Assembly: GCA_035342095.1 (NCBI GenBank)
Contig: DAOQWL010000013.1
Location: 1 to 64,000, forward strand
DNA length: 64,000 nt
DNA from: PLanc-01 sp035342095
Lineage (GTDB): Bacteria > Planctomycetota > Phycisphaerae > Sedimentisphaerales > Anaerobacaceae
Direction: 5' to 3'
The position numbers and the translations under genes were made by a program. Below, piece after piece: positions 1 to 9,644 of this stretch. Under the pieces are notes generated by a model. The model made no database searches, was not told the DNA's origin, and saw only the letters and a list, made by a program, of their open reading frames with translations. The first letter of the stretch is position 1, and every line of letters starts with the position of its first letter.

Positions 1-852
1 GTAGAAGACGTTCTTGGAGCCGGACGCAACACGATCAGCCTCGGTCAGATCGGGGCTGATCCCGAGATAGACGTCATGTTTCGCGGCGCCTTCGCCCTTG
101 GTCCATTGCAGAAGGCCCGTCGTTACACCGACCGCCCCGTCGGCGGGGTTCGGGTTCTCGGCCTTCGCAAAGGTGGGGGTCGTTCCGTTGAACAGACCGC
201 TGACCTGGACGGCGGTCAACTCCCGGTTGCAGATGTACAGGTCATCCGCCAGCCCCTTGAACCAGCCCATGCCATGCCCGGAATTGGAGCCGACGTGGAT
301 CCGGTCGCCGCCGGCCCACAGGGTGCCGGCAGTGCTGATCGATTCGGCGTCTTCCTCCCCATTGACATAGAGTTGCATCGGTCCGTTGTTCATGGCCACG
401 ATGACGACGTGATACCATGTATCCGGCGACACGACAGTCGTGCCCGGCACGTTCCGCTCCGAACCGACCCACAGGTAATGGTGGAATACGCCGTTCTGGA
501 TTCGCAACTGGTGGGACCAGTCGGTGGTCGGCCCCGCCGCGTCCGTCCGCGTCACGATGCCGGCCGCATCCGTCAAAGAGGGCCTCACCCACACCGCAAT
601 CGAGTAGGCCGAGGGATTTGTAGTCGAGGGAATCCTCACGTAGTCGTCGACGCCATCGAAAGAAATGGCCTGACCCAACTTGCCCGCGACGTAGGTGGGC
701 TCGCCGCCAATGAAGACGCCGTTATTCTTGCCGGTCGAGTCGTTCATGTTCCCGTCGAAGTTCCAGCAACCGACAAGAGTCTGAGCCCTTGCGATCCCCG
801 TCAGGGCACATGACATGAGACAGATACACGCCAATACAGTTTTCGTGCGCAT
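1..852 (-). CDS. Exported LamG-domain protein, 3' end cut by window edge
   Basis: 284 codons are visible; the gene continues past the left edge. The ATG at 852-850 has GGTGGAG 5 nt upstream and opens a Sec signal peptide (MRTKTVLACICLM, likely cleaved after ARA). The mature part shows LamG/concanavalin-like strands in order: LVGCWNFDGN, AISFDGVDDYVRI, YSIAVWVRP, WYHVVIVAMN, LYVNGEED, closing with DDLYICNREL. Near residue 230 a fibronectin-III-like module starts (NPADGAVGV, LLQWTKGEGA, HDVYLG), also found in the genes at 37130 and 18592. It is probably a secreted or surface glycan-binding protein; no catalytic domain is visible and the ligand is unknown. It is divergent from purF. Confidence 0.85.
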   Translation of the reverse strand, partial: MRTKTVLACICLMSCALTGIARAQTLVGCWNFDGNMNDSTGKNNGVFIGGEPTYVAGKLGQAISFDGVDDYVRIPSTTNPSAYSIAVWVRPSLTDAAGIVTRTDAAGPTTDWSHQLRIQNGVFHHYLWVGSERNVPGTTVVSPDTWYHVVIVAMNNGPMQLYVNGEEDAESISTAGTLWAGGDRIHVGSNSGHGMGWFKGLADDLYICNRELTAVQVSGLFNGTTPTFAKAENPNPADGAVGVTTGLLQWTKGEGAAKHDVYLGISPDLTEADRVASGSKNVFY

Positions 853-1184
853 TGCTCCACCTCTCGAAGAATAGACATTCCGCCATCTTGGACGACGTGT
901 GATCTCTACTTCGCCAGACAGACTCCTGTCTTGCGCATGAGATGCCTCCTTCCAAAAGAAGTCGTGATCGTTCCAAAACGCTTCCTGTGTCCACGCGCAC
1001 AGGGGAAATCACCCGACCCCGATCGAAGGACGTTCAAATCCGACATGCCGCCCGTTCCTCCGCACGTCCTTCCTCCAATTCACCTGGGACAGAGCAAAAC
1101 CTCGATGATTACGTAGGATATCACATTGCGAGATGCTCTGCAACGGAAAGTGATCAACATCGAATCGGATCACACGGTCGGCAG
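853..1184. other. Intergenic region between divergent LamG gene and purF
   Basis: This stretch separates two divergent genes. No convincing coding frame or hairpin was seen. It should hold the minus-strand promoter of the LamG gene, but I could not place one with confidence. The purF promoter begins directly to its right. Confidence 0.5.
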
Positions 1185-1213
1185 TTGACTTGTGGTCGCC
1201 CAGTCGGTACACT
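1185..1213 (+). promoter_or_regulatory. Sigma-70 type promoter of purF-purM
   Basis: TTGACT at 1185-1190 and TACACT at 1208-1213 are separated by 17 bp, a near-consensus housekeeping promoter about 70 bp before the chosen purF start. Its position argues against the upstream in-frame GTG at 1192, which lies inside the promoter. Confidence 0.6.
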
Positions 1214-1281
1214 GTCGGTTCGACGAGGGGGGTTGGGCGATTCGTAAAGGTTACTCTTGGTTAGCGGTCAGTGTGAGAACC

Positions 1282-2766
1282 ATGCCTGAGCCAGTTTCGG
1301 AGTGTGACGGGTACGAGGTCTTTGCAGAGAAAAAAGAAGAATGCGGGTTGTTCGGCATCTTCGGGGATCCGGATGCCGTGCAGAAGACCTACTTCGGTCT
1401 GCACGCGTTGCAGCATCGGGGGCAGGAATCCGCAGGAATCGCCTCCAGCAACGGGGACTACATCCAATGCTACAAGGGCATGGGGACCGTCATGCGGGTC
1501 TTCCGCAGCGGGTCGGACACGCTGGAGACGCTGAGAAACCCCGTCGCCATCGGGCACGTCCGATATTCCACGAGCGGATCGTCCTGCGCGGAGAACAGCC
1601 AGCCGTTGCTGGCCGAGTATTCGCGGGGGCAGGTCGCACTGGCCCACAACGGCAACCTGATCAACGCCGGACTGCTCCGCGACGAGTACGAGGCCTACGG
1701 CAGCATCTTCAAGTCCACCAGCGACACGGAGATCATCATCCACCTCATGGCCAAGCCCACGCACCAGAACAAGCCGGACCCGCTGGGCCACGTTCTGAAC
1801 CACCTGCAGGGCTCGTACTCGCTGATCTTCCTGTTCTCCGACCACATCGAAGCCGCACGGGACCCGTTCGGAATCCGGCCCTTGTGCATCGGGCGGACCG
1901 ACGCCGGAGCCTACGTCGTCGCCAGCGAGAGCTGCGCCATCGACGTCATCGGAGCCAAGTTCATCCGCGAAGTCGAGCCGGGCGAAATCGTTCGCCTCGA
2001 CAAGAACGGGCTGCACAGCCGGTTCTTCGTCAAGCGCGGCGACATTGCGCCCGCCCACTGCATCTTCGAGCACGTCTACTTCTCCAAGCAGAATTCACAC
2101 ATCTTCGGTGAGAACGTCCACGAACTCCGCAAGAAGCTGGGCCGACAACTGGCCAAGGAGCATCCGGTCGAGGCGGATGTGGTCATCCCCATCCCTGACA
2201 GTGGGACCTCCGCCGCCATCGGGTACGCCGCCGAGAGCGGAATCCCCTTCGACATGGGCATGGTCCGAAGCCACTACGTGGGGCGGACGTTCATCTCGCC
2301 CAACCAGAAGCTTCGCGAGTTGGAGGTGAAGCTGAAGCTGGCAATCATTCCGGACGTGGTCCGCGACAAGCGGATCGTCGTCGTGGACGATTCGATCGTT
2401 CGCGGCACCACCACTCGCGGCAAGGTCCGGGCCCTCCGCAAGGCCGGCGCGAGGGAGATCCACATGATGGCCAGTTGCCCGCCCATCCGCTACCCCTGCT
2501 ACTACGGGGTGGACTTCCCGACGAAGGAGGAACTGCTCGCCAACGGGCGGACCCTCGAAGACATCAAGGACTTCCTCGAGGTGGACAGCGTGGGCTATCT
2601 GTCTATCGAGGGAATGCTCTCCTGTGCGGCGTTGCCCGCGAATCACTACTGCACCGCCTGTTGGAGCGGCAAGTACCCCATTCCGGTCGATGTCAAGATG
2701 AACAAGTTCTCCATGGAACGATACCAACTCTACATGTTCGAGGAACCGCCGAGGGTCAATGAGTAA
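1282..2766 (+). CDS. purF: Amidophosphoribosyltransferase (PurF)
   Basis: Catalyses the first committed step of purine synthesis: PRPP plus glutamine gives 5-phosphoribosylamine. The 494-residue frame from ATG 1282 starts with a 20-residue propeptide followed by Cys21 in EECGLFGIFG, which becomes the N-terminal nucleophile of the glutaminase after processing, as in Bacillus-type PurF. The class II amidotransferase half contains GHVRYSTSG and HNGNL. The phosphoribosyltransferase half contains the PRPP loop VVVDDSIVRGTT. Cysteines in HCIFEHVYF, RYPCYYG and YCTAC match the places of the 4Fe-4S ligands of the Bacillus enzyme. An in-frame GTG at 1192 is rejected because it overlaps the promoter. 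The ribosome binding site before 1282 is weak. The stop overlaps purM by 8 nt, so the pair is translationally coupled. Confidence 0.97.
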   Translation: MPEPVSECDGYEVFAEKKEECGLFGIFGDPDAVQKTYFGLHALQHRGQESAGIASSNGDYIQCYKGMGTVMRVFRSGSDTLETLRNPVAIGHVRYSTSGSSCAENSQPLLAEYSRGQVALAHNGNLINAGLLRDEYEAYGSIFKSTSDTEIIIHLMAKPTHQNKPDPLGHVLNHLQGSYSLIFLFSDHIEAARDPFGIRPLCIGRTDAGAYVVASESCAIDVIGAKFIREVEPGEIVRLDKNGLHSRFFVKRGDIAPAHCIFEHVYFSKQNSHIFGENVHELRKKLGRQLAKEHPVEADVVIPIPDSGTSAAIGYAAESGIPFDMGMVRSHYVGRTFISPNQKLRELEVKLKLAIIPDVVRDKRIVVVDDSIVRGTTTRGKVRALRKAGAREIHMMASCPPIRYPCYYGVDFPTKEELLANGRTLEDIKDFLEVDSVGYLSIEGMLSCAALPANHYCTACWSGKYPIPVDVKMNKFSMERYQLYMFEEPPRVNE

Positions 2767-3829
2767 GTACGTCAGTTACGCACAGTCCGGCGTCGACATC
2801 GACGCCAACGACGTGATGGTCGACAGCATCCAGTCGCACTTGGCCAGCACGTACGGGCCGCGGGTCATCAACGTCCCCTGGGGCTTCGCAGGCCTGTTCC
2901 GCCTGGACTACGACGAGAAGCTCTTCAAGAAGAACTACCGCAATCCCATCCTCGTCGCCTGCACCGACGGCGTCGGCAGCAAGGTCCAGGTGGCCGCCAA
3001 GGCCAGGAAGTTCGACACCGTCGGCATCGACCTGGTCGCGATGAGCGTCAACGACATGCTCGTCATGGGCGCCGAGCCGCTGTTCTTTCTCGACTACGTG
3101 GCGCTGCACAAGCTGGAACCCGCTCTGGTGGCCCAGATGGTCAAAGGCGTCGCCGCCGGCTGCCGTCAGGCGGATTGCGCCCTCCTGGGCGGCGAGACCG
3201 CGGAAATGCCCGACACCTACCGCAAGGGCGACTTCGATATGGCAGGCTTCGCGGTCGGCGTCGTCGAGAAGAACAAGATCATCACGGGCAAGCACGTCCG
3301 GCCGGGCGACGTCGTCCTGGGCCTGGGCTCTTCCGGCCTGCACAGCAACGGGTACGCCCTCGCCCGAAACATCTGCTTCAAACGGGCCAAGCTGAAGGTG
3401 ACGGACACCATCGACGAACTCAATGGACTCACGCTGGGCGAGGCCCTGCTGGCGCCGACCCGGATCTACGTCCGCCCGATCCTCAAGCTGCTGAACAAGT
3501 ACAAGGTCAAGCGGGTCGTCCATGCGATGGCGCACATCACCGGCGCGGGATTGCCCGGCAACATCCCTCGCATCCTGCCAACAGACTGCAACGCCGTGAT
3601 CAAGAAGTCGAGCTGGCCGCGACCGAAGATCATCGACTTCCTCCAGAAGACCGGGCCCGTCGAGGAGAAAGAGATGTTCGACGTGTTCAACATGGGTATC
3701 GGCTACGTCGTGATCGTCGCGGAGGACTTCGCGGACGCCGCCGCCCGACTGCTCATCAGCGCAGGCGAGAAGGTCTACAACATCGGCCACATTACAGAAG
3801 GAACCGGAAAGGTCGTGCTCAGGAATTGA
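2759..3829 (+). CDS. purM: Phosphoribosylformylglycinamidine cyclo-ligase (PurM)
   Basis: AIR synthetase closes the imidazole ring of FGAM with ATP in purine synthesis. Its 356 residues fit the family's usual ~345. Family motifs are present: ACTDGVGSKV, SVNDMLVMGAEP, LGGETAEMPDTY, LGLGSSGLHSNGYAL, HITGAGLPGNIPR and DVFNMGIGY near the C terminus. The ATG lies inside the last codons of purF, so the two form one operon. No other pur gene follows; the next gene encodes an unrelated membrane protein beyond a palindromic repeat. Confidence 0.97.
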   Translation: MSKYVSYAQSGVDIDANDVMVDSIQSHLASTYGPRVINVPWGFAGLFRLDYDEKLFKKNYRNPILVACTDGVGSKVQVAAKARKFDTVGIDLVAMSVNDMLVMGAEPLFFLDYVALHKLEPALVAQMVKGVAAGCRQADCALLGGETAEMPDTYRKGDFDMAGFAVGVVEKNKIITGKHVRPGDVVLGLGSSGLHSNGYALARNICFKRAKLKVTDTIDELNGLTLGEALLAPTRIYVRPILKLLNKYKVKRVVHAMAHITGAGLPGNIPRILPTDCNAVIKKSSWPRPKIIDFLQKTGPVEEKEMFDVFNMGIGYVVIVAEDFADAAARLLISAGEKVYNIGHITEGTGKVVLRN

Positions 3830-3842
3830 CGCCCGCTCCGCT

Positions 3843-3999
3843 GGAAATCCGAAACTCGAATTCCGAAATCCGAAACAAGCACGAATGACCAAAACCCAAA
3901 ATCCCAAACGGACCATCCAATGGGCGGCAGCGTTTCGGTCATTGGGATTTCGGCGCTTTGAGTTTGTTTCGAATTTCGGATTTCGATATTCGTGCTTCT
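3843..3999. repeat. Palindromic intergenic repeat, GAAATCCGAAA family
   Basis: The left arm (3843-3885) carries repeated GAAATCCGAAA blocks and ACAAGCACGAATG. The right arm (3961-3999) is its approximate reverse complement (TTTCGGATTTCG, ATTCGTGCTTC). Related single arms occur at 43707-43780 and 51014-51060. The element fills the gap after purM and may fold into a long hairpin in the transcript. Confidence 0.75.
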
Positions 4000-4027
4000 C
4001 TTCTGAGGGTTGGAGCCGCTCCCAGGA

Positions 4028-5068
4028 ATGAACTCAGCCCCGCGCACCATAGTCCGGCATCTCATCGCGGCCGCCCTGTACGTCGCCTTGGCGGTCTACC
4101 TGTACCAGCCGCGATTCGCGACGTTCACAGATTGGCAATGGCTCATCCCGGTGAACTCCTGCGTCGGCGCCCTGGGCGTCTATGCGTTGAGCCGCCGCTG
4201 GGTGGGCGGATTCACCGGCGCGCTGCTGGCGGGACTGGTCTATGGCTTCGGACCCTTCTTCCTGGGCCTGACCCGCGTGCATCCCAGCGCGGGCCTGCTG
4301 GCCGGAGGCGTCCCCTGGCTGTTCGTCCCCGCGACGATCCTGGGACGGAGGTTCGGCAAGGCGCTCGGCCTCCCTCTGCTGCTGGCGCCCTTCGTCGCGA
4401 TCGTCCTGTTCTCGCACTTGTCCGCGGGACAGCGGTTGTTCGCGGCCCCGCTCCACGCGGAGGTTCGCCTCGCGGATCTCGTCGGCTTCGTCGCACCGCT
4501 GGCCATGCTCGGGCGGAGCACTGCCCTGCTGGGACTCTACCACGTCCCCATGGCGGCGCTGGTCCTGGGCGTAGTGATGATGTGGAAGGCTCGACGATAC
4601 AGCATCTTCATCGTCCTGCTGGCAGGCTTCGTGATGACATTCTCCCACGGGTTCCTCAGCGCGGCCCAGATCGCCAGGCTGGGGGTCAGTCCCATCCTGT
4701 GGGTGAGCATTCCGATGCTCTGGTGCGCAGTCCTGAGCGGCATCGGCCTTCACGGCCTGATCGAAGCGGGTTTTGCCGACCGCAAGTGGATCCTCGCGGC
4801 GGTCATCACGCTGGGCGTACTGGCGATTGTCGCCCTCCTGCTGGCGATCCAGTGTTTCCAGGTCCTCCTGGGCCTGGGCGACGGCTACGCGAGGTTGTTC
4901 GTCCAGGCCGCGATGGTCTACCTCCTCGGCGCCCTCGCGACCGGCATCATCTTTCTCCTGACGCACATGAAGCTCCGAGTCCACTGGCTCCGCTGGGCGA
5001 TCCTCTGCACCGCGATGGGAGTGGATATCTTCCTCGGCGCGAGGTATCTCGTGGATCGGGTCCTGTGA
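4028..5068 (+). CDS. Polytopic membrane protein of unknown function
   Basis: The 346-residue protein has about ten hydrophobic helices spread over its length, for example ALYVALAVYLY, LLLAPFVAIVLF, LVLGVVMMW and AAVITLGVLAIVALLLA, so it is an inner-membrane protein. I recognise no transporter or enzyme signature. The ATG at 4028 is preferred; an in-frame TTG at 4010 would add six residues. GGAG lies 12 nt upstream of the ATG, a rather long spacing. It stands alone, separated from purM by a palindromic repeat. Confidence 0.75.
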   Translation: MNSAPRTIVRHLIAAALYVALAVYLYQPRFATFTDWQWLIPVNSCVGALGVYALSRRWVGGFTGALLAGLVYGFGPFFLGLTRVHPSAGLLAGGVPWLFVPATILGRRFGKALGLPLLLAPFVAIVLFSHLSAGQRLFAAPLHAEVRLADLVGFVAPLAMLGRSTALLGLYHVPMAALVLGVVMMWKARRYSIFIVLLAGFVMTFSHGFLSAAQIARLGVSPILWVSIPMLWCAVLSGIGLHGLIEAGFADRKWILAAVITLGVLAIVALLLAIQCFQVLLGLGDGYARLFVQAAMVYLLGALATGIIFLLTHMKLRVHWLRWAILCTAMGVDIFLGARYLVDRVL

Positions 5069-5338
5069 TCGTTCATGGTGACGCCGTGAAGCGTTATCCT
5101 TCAGAACGGAAGTACCCCTGTGAGATGGAGATGTTCGAAGGAAACTGTGTCTTTTTCTTGACGTGAACGAGGCTGTGAGGTAGGATTGACTGTAGATGGA
5201 AGCTGGATGTGTAGTTTGCCTGTTGGCTCACAGGACATGGATGCGTTTGAGGAACAGGGATAAAGCCTATCGGTCGAGAACCGTCGCTCTGTCGCTGGAG
5301 CGACGGGATTGTACGAGCGACATAGAGGAGGATCGATC

Positions 5339-6454
5339 ATGGCAAGGCTTGGAATCCGATTTGTTCTCGTTTCTATCCTTACCACGGCACCTGTTGCCGC
5401 AAGTTATACGGCTGTAATCCTGCACCCCAATGGATACGAGATTTCTGAGGCTATAGGCATCTGCGATGGCCAGCAGGTCGGCTATGGCAGGACGGACCCC
5501 TGGACAGATCGCGCTTTGCTGTGGTCGGGCACAGCAGACAGTTGCGTGGACCTTACCCCCAGTGGATTCATGTCATCGTCTGCTACAGGTGTCTCCGGTG
5601 GTCAGCAGGTCGGCGGTGGCTTCGTGACCGCTACGGGAGAAACGCACGCTTTGTTGTGGTCGGGCGCAGCCGACAGCTACGTGGATCTGAACCCCAGTGG
5701 GTTCGAGTACACACTAGCCAACGCCATCTCCGACGGCCAGCAGGCCGGCGCTGGCTATATGGTGGGCTTTGGGGGGGAGCATGCCTTTTTGTGGTCGGGC
5801 ACGGCCGACAGCTACGTGGACCTCCACCCCGGCAGCGGATTCGAGTTCTCGACGGTCTTATCTATCTCCAATGGCCAGCAGGTTGGCACTGGCTGTGGGG
5901 ATGCTACAGGATCCAGGACACACGCCTTGCTGTGGTCGGGCACGGCCGACAGCTACGTGGATCTGAACCCCCGTGGGTTCGAGTCTTCGGGGGCCAACGC
6001 CATCTCCGACGGCCAGCAGGCCGGCCAGGGCCGCGGGACTGCCACAGGGGGCGAGTGGCATGCCTTGCTGTGGTCGGGCACGCCCGACAGTTGCGTGGAT
6101 CTGAACCCCAGTGGGTTCGAGTCTTCGGTGGCCATCGCCATCTTCGACAACCTACAGGTCGGCAATGGCCGCGGGACTGCCACAGGAGGCGAGTCGCACG
6201 CCTTGCTGTGGTCGGGCACGCCTGACAGCTATTTGGATCTGCACAGCTATCTGCCACAGGACTACATTGCCTCCTCGGCACATGGCATTGATTCGCAGGG
6301 GAACATTGTCGGATCGGCGTACCACGCCACGGGAGAATGGCACGCCGTCTTGTGGCAATACGAATCGACCGCGGTTCCCGCTCCGGCGGCTCTCGTTCTT
6401 GGCGGCATGGGGATTGGCTTCGTGCATTGGCTCCGCAAGCGTCGGACACTGTAG
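5339..6454 (+). CDS. Exported HAF-type repeat protein with PEP-CTERM-like anchor
   Basis: The ATG at 5339 has GAGGAGG 8 nt upstream. A signal peptide (ARLGIRFVLVSILTT, cleaved near VAAS) leads into six tandem repeats of about 45 residues with the core ALLWSGTADSYVDLNP, then GQQVG and ATGGExH. These resemble the 'HAF' extracellular repeat family. The C terminus is a sorting signal: VPAPAALVLGG, a hydrophobic stretch and RKRRTL, a PEP-CTERM variant with VPAP in place of VPEP. The protein should be exported and processed by an exosortase, none of which is encoded here. The DNA repeats are strongly conserved (ctgtggtcgggcacggccga), suggesting recent internal duplication. Confidence 0.85.
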   Translation: MARLGIRFVLVSILTTAPVAASYTAVILHPNGYEISEAIGICDGQQVGYGRTDPWTDRALLWSGTADSCVDLTPSGFMSSSATGVSGGQQVGGGFVTATGETHALLWSGAADSYVDLNPSGFEYTLANAISDGQQAGAGYMVGFGGEHAFLWSGTADSYVDLHPGSGFEFSTVLSISNGQQVGTGCGDATGSRTHALLWSGTADSYVDLNPRGFESSGANAISDGQQAGQGRGTATGGEWHALLWSGTPDSCVDLNPSGFESSVAIAIFDNLQVGNGRGTATGGESHALLWSGTPDSYLDLHSYLPQDYIASSAHGIDSQGNIVGSAYHATGEWHAVLWQYESTAVPAPAALVLGGMGIGFVHWLRKRRTL

Positions 6455-6647
6455 CCCTCCAGGCAGGTGCCAGGAATTCGAGGCGAAACGGGAGACAGGC
6501 CTTGGACACTTGTGGGGTCATCCCCATACACTCATATCTGCTTCCCGGATCATTGCCTTTCCTCCGGATTCTCCGACTTTTGTGCCCATCGGGCTCATTT
6601 CGATTTCTCCGCAAACACGGGGCCCGACTCACGGTCCATGTTGTTCA

Positions 6648-7733
6648 TCATAGGTCCAGCCGCAACACGACAATGAGCGGCAGATGATCCGAAATCTCCA
6701 GCGTGTCGCTCTGTCTGACATGGGCGTCCAGCACTTGTGATTGCGAAGAGAGCACGAAGTAGTCTATTGTCCGGTCCGGTCCCGCGACACCAGCTCCGTT
6801 CGGGAAATGTGTGAACCAGTTGGCACGCATGGGACCATCCACGTCGGCCAGACTCGGGATCACCCGGTACTTCGTATACAACAGGGCCATTTCCGTATCC
6901 TCGCGGTACGCGATGGCCTCCGCGGACCGTAGGCGGCTACGTTGACCGGGGGGCAACAGGTTGAAGTCCCCTCCGCCCACGAATGGGCAGTTCTCCTCAC
7001 ACAGACGCGTCAGCACGCCATCCAACTGCTGGACCTGCCTGCGCATCACATCGCTGCCTTCCGGGAATGCCTCCAGGTGGAGATTGAGGACCACAAGGTC
7101 CTTGCCCCCTTCAACCGGCAGTCTCGTCTCGAGGATGGCCCGCTTGGGATGGAATTGCCGGACGAGTACATTGCGTGGCACAGGGGCCAACGTGTGACGA
7201 GTGGCGGCGCCAATCCGGTACTTGGAGATCGTACTCAGTTTCATGCCGACGGATCCCATGATGCGTCCGTGAGGCACGAATCCTGCCTTCCAGTAGAAGG
7301 TCGAAGTATGGCAGGAATACGCTGCGGGGAGCTTGGACAACAACGCGTGCAACTGATCCGCGTAGCCCGTTCGTTTGGCGCCGTCATCGACTTCCTGGAG
7401 AAGAACGATGTCCGGATCTTCCTCCCTGATGATCCTGGCCACTTCGTCCGTGGTGCGGGCTACATCCGCAGGCAGAGGGCGTTCGTCCGGACCGGCATCG
7501 TTTGGCAACTCGAAGAAGAAGAGATACCCCCTGCCGGCCATGAACTGAACGTTGTACGACAGGACCTTGACGGTCTGTCCCGACTTCAACGTGGGAGTAT
7601 TGGCATCACAGAAGACAGTCTCAGACTGTCCGTCGCGCGGATGAAACGTCGTGAACCACACCAGGATCGCCAGGAGAAGGGCGGTCAATGCGACAACCGC
7701 TGCGGCTCGTTTTGCTATCGTTGCAAGACGCAT
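6648..7733 (-). CDS. Endonuclease/exonuclease/phosphatase (EEP) family protein, membrane-anchored
   Basis: 361 residues from the ATG at 7733. An N-terminal hydrophobic segment (AAAVVALTALLLAILVWF) anchors or exports it. The EEP fold follows: KVLSYNVQFM, the metal-binding Glu in IVLLQEVDD, LVVLNLHLEAF, GGGDFNLLP and a terminal ISDHLPLIV (catalytic Asp-His). Family members cleave phosphodiesters of nucleic acids, lipids or inositides; the substrate here cannot be told. It starts 17 nt after the stop of the alpha/beta hydrolase, so the two are probably one operon. Confidence 0.88.
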   Translation of the reverse strand: MRLATIAKRAAAVVALTALLLAILVWFTTFHPRDGQSETVFCDANTPTLKSGQTVKVLSYNVQFMAGRGYLFFFELPNDAGPDERPLPADVARTTDEVARIIREEDPDIVLLQEVDDGAKRTGYADQLHALLSKLPAAYSCHTSTFYWKAGFVPHGRIMGSVGMKLSTISKYRIGAATRHTLAPVPRNVLVRQFHPKRAILETRLPVEGGKDLVVLNLHLEAFPEGSDVMRRQVQQLDGVLTRLCEENCPFVGGGDFNLLPPGQRSRLRSAEAIAYREDTEMALLYTKYRVIPSLADVDGPMRANWFTHFPNGAGVAGPDRTIDYFVLSSQSQVLDAHVRQSDTLEISDHLPLIVVLRLDL

Positions 7734-7750
7734 GACATGGGTCCCGATTC

Positions 7751-8680
7751 TCAGTTCTCGGCCGGCCTGCTTGCCAGCGTCTGAATGGCCTTCTCCAGGG
7801 CGCGGTTGAATTCGTCCGGACGATCCATCATCAGGAAATGGTCGGCGCCCTTGAGAACGATGGCGTCGAACGAGAGCATGTGCCGTCGGTTCGCCTCGTA
7901 GTCGATCGGCCACATATCCGCGTTCACCGCGAAGACGGGAAGCCGGACCTGCTCGAAGATCTTGGCCGCCTCGCCCGTGACGTACTGCGACATCAGCTCG
8001 TTCATCGCGCTCAACGCCACCGCCGGCGGCGCAGCGGACATATCCGCGAGAATCCACTCGCGAAGCTCGGGTTCCGTGATGGGCGAGATCATCTGCTCGA
8101 CGAATTGCCGGGCCCCGGCTCGGAAGTCCTTCTCCAGCGGAGCGATCATCTTGGCGGCCTCTTCGCGGGTCATCGGGTATTCGACGTTCTCCAACGTGTC
8201 TACAGGGACCAGGCCGATCACGCGGTCCGGCATGAGTCTCGCGGCCTCCGCGATCACCGAGCCGCCCATGGAATGGCCGATCAGAATGACCCGCCTGCTG
8301 CCCACAGCCTGGGTCACCGCCTGCACGTCCTCGCCGAAGGCCTTCATCGTATACTGCGTTCGCGCCAGGCCGGAATGGCCGTGCCCTGCGAGGTCGAGCG
8401 TGACGACGCGATGTTTCGCGGAGAAATGCGGCACCTGGGCCCGCCAGTAGCGGGCATCGCAGCTCCACCCGTGTACGAAGACCAGAGTCGGCTCCCCCTC
8501 GCCGTGGACCTCATATGAAATCGGGACCCCGTCCTTCGAGGGAACGACACGCGGCCATCCTGTCTGTGCCTGCATCGTTCCGCACGTCAGAAGTGCAATC
8601 GCCAGCCACCCGATAAGCCCCGCCAAATGGCCGGGAACTGGCTCAGTGCCCCTTGTCTGTCCTGTCTTTTCGCTCCTCAT
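7751..8680 (-). CDS. Alpha/beta hydrolase, exported
   Basis: 309 residues from the ATG at 8680, which has AAGGAG upstream. The N terminus contains a hydrophobic export segment (LAGLIGWLAIALLTCGTMQAQ). The hydrolase core reads VFVHGWSCD (oxyanion region), LDLAGHGHSG, the nucleophile elbow LIGHSMGGS and the catalytic His in LKGADHFLMM. It is most like the general esterase/haloperoxidase-type hydrolases; substrate unknown. Upstream in-frame codons to 8797 were not used because the Shine-Dalgarno points to 8680. Confidence 0.88.
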   Translation of the reverse strand: MRSEKTGQTRGTEPVPGHLAGLIGWLAIALLTCGTMQAQTGWPRVVPSKDGVPISYEVHGEGEPTLVFVHGWSCDARYWRAQVPHFSAKHRVVTLDLAGHGHSGLARTQYTMKAFGEDVQAVTQAVGSRRVILIGHSMGGSVIAEAARLMPDRVIGLVPVDTLENVEYPMTREEAAKMIAPLEKDFRAGARQFVEQMISPITEPELREWILADMSAAPPAVALSAMNELMSQYVTGEAAKIFEQVRLPVFAVNADMWPIDYEANRRHMLSFDAIVLKGADHFLMMDRPDEFNRALEKAIQTLASRPAEN

Positions 8681-8803
8681 GATCTGCTTCTCCTTTGCCC
8701 TCAACACATGGTCGCACGGTACTTGTCCCTCCCGGAGCCGATCACCCCTGGCAATCTGCAGGTGTCCCCGGGGATCTCCTATGGTGACGGGACTCACGAG
8801 ATT

Positions 8804-9382
8804 CTACCGTTTTCCCCTTGTCCTGTACCGCCAATAACCTCTCAGTTCCTCGATCACCTTTTGGGATGCAGTCCTCTCGGACATCAGGATCGGCCCCTCT
8901 CGCTCCACCACATGACGTGGAAACACATACTCTGCGATCTTGGCATAGTCGTTCACATCCAGTGTCGTGTGCCCAATGTGCTGGACGTACAGACCGGCAT
9001 AGGGCCATTGGAGGACTGGGGGGTCCTGCCTGACGTCCACACTCTCTCCAAAACGGCTGACCAATCCCCTGACCACAACCTCCCGCCATTCCTCAGTTCT
9101 CCGGTCGCACTCTTGCTGTAGCTTGCGTATGTGCGCGTTGCATTGGCCCATGTTCACGTTTCCCAGAAACTGCCCATACAGGTTCCTCCTCTGCCAGTAC
9201 CAATCCGAGGAGAAGTAGTCCGCCACATCGACAGCCAGACCCGAAGCCAGGAATGCCACAGCAAGCAATACGACTTCTGTCACCAGCCAGCATTTGTGTG
9301 TATTCCGGAATGCCGGGACTGCGTGCCCCCTGTCTGCCTGCTCCACAGGCTTGCGACCGGACATATCCAGTCTTGCATCCAC
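8804..9382 (-). CDS. Hypothetical protein with one membrane helix
   Basis: 192 residues if started at GTG 9382; ATG 9364 is an alternative. A single hydrophobic helix (VTEVVLLAVAFLASGLAV) lies near residues 33-50, followed by a soluble, charged region with a long helix (HIRKLQQECDRRTEEWREVV). I recognise no domain. It has the same direction as the hydrolase pair and ends about 120 bp before it. Confidence 0.5.
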   Translation of the reverse strand: MDARLDMSGRKPVEQADRGHAVPAFRNTHKCWLVTEVVLLAVAFLASGLAVDVADYFSSDWYWQRRNLYGQFLGNVNMGQCNAHIRKLQQECDRRTEEWREVVVRGLVSRFGESVDVRQDPPVLQWPYAGLYVQHIGHTTLDVNDYAKIAEYVFPRHVVEREGPILMSERTASQKVIEELRGYWRYRTRGKR

Positions 9383-9644
9383 TCTGTTCGTTCCGGCCTC
9401 TCCAGCCCCCTCGGACCTATCTGGCCATTCGACTCGTCCACCGCAGATTCACCCACGGCACCTTCCCAAAATCATTATGACGCGAACCACCGGAGCGGGC
9501 AAGGGAAAACGGGTGTGAAACGAACGCCGCGAGACCGACCCTGGGGAATCTGCGCGTGACGATCCGCGTTGTCGAGGACCGAGGGAGGCCGGGGGAGTCC
9601 CGCCGAAAGAAGCCAAAGAACGGTGTGTGAAAAGGCGAGTCGTC

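Noticed and set aside
5520..6250. Regularly spaced DNA repeats resembling an array
   Set aside because: The repeats are codons of six HAF-type protein repeats, all in frame; spacer and repeat lengths do not fit CRISPR.
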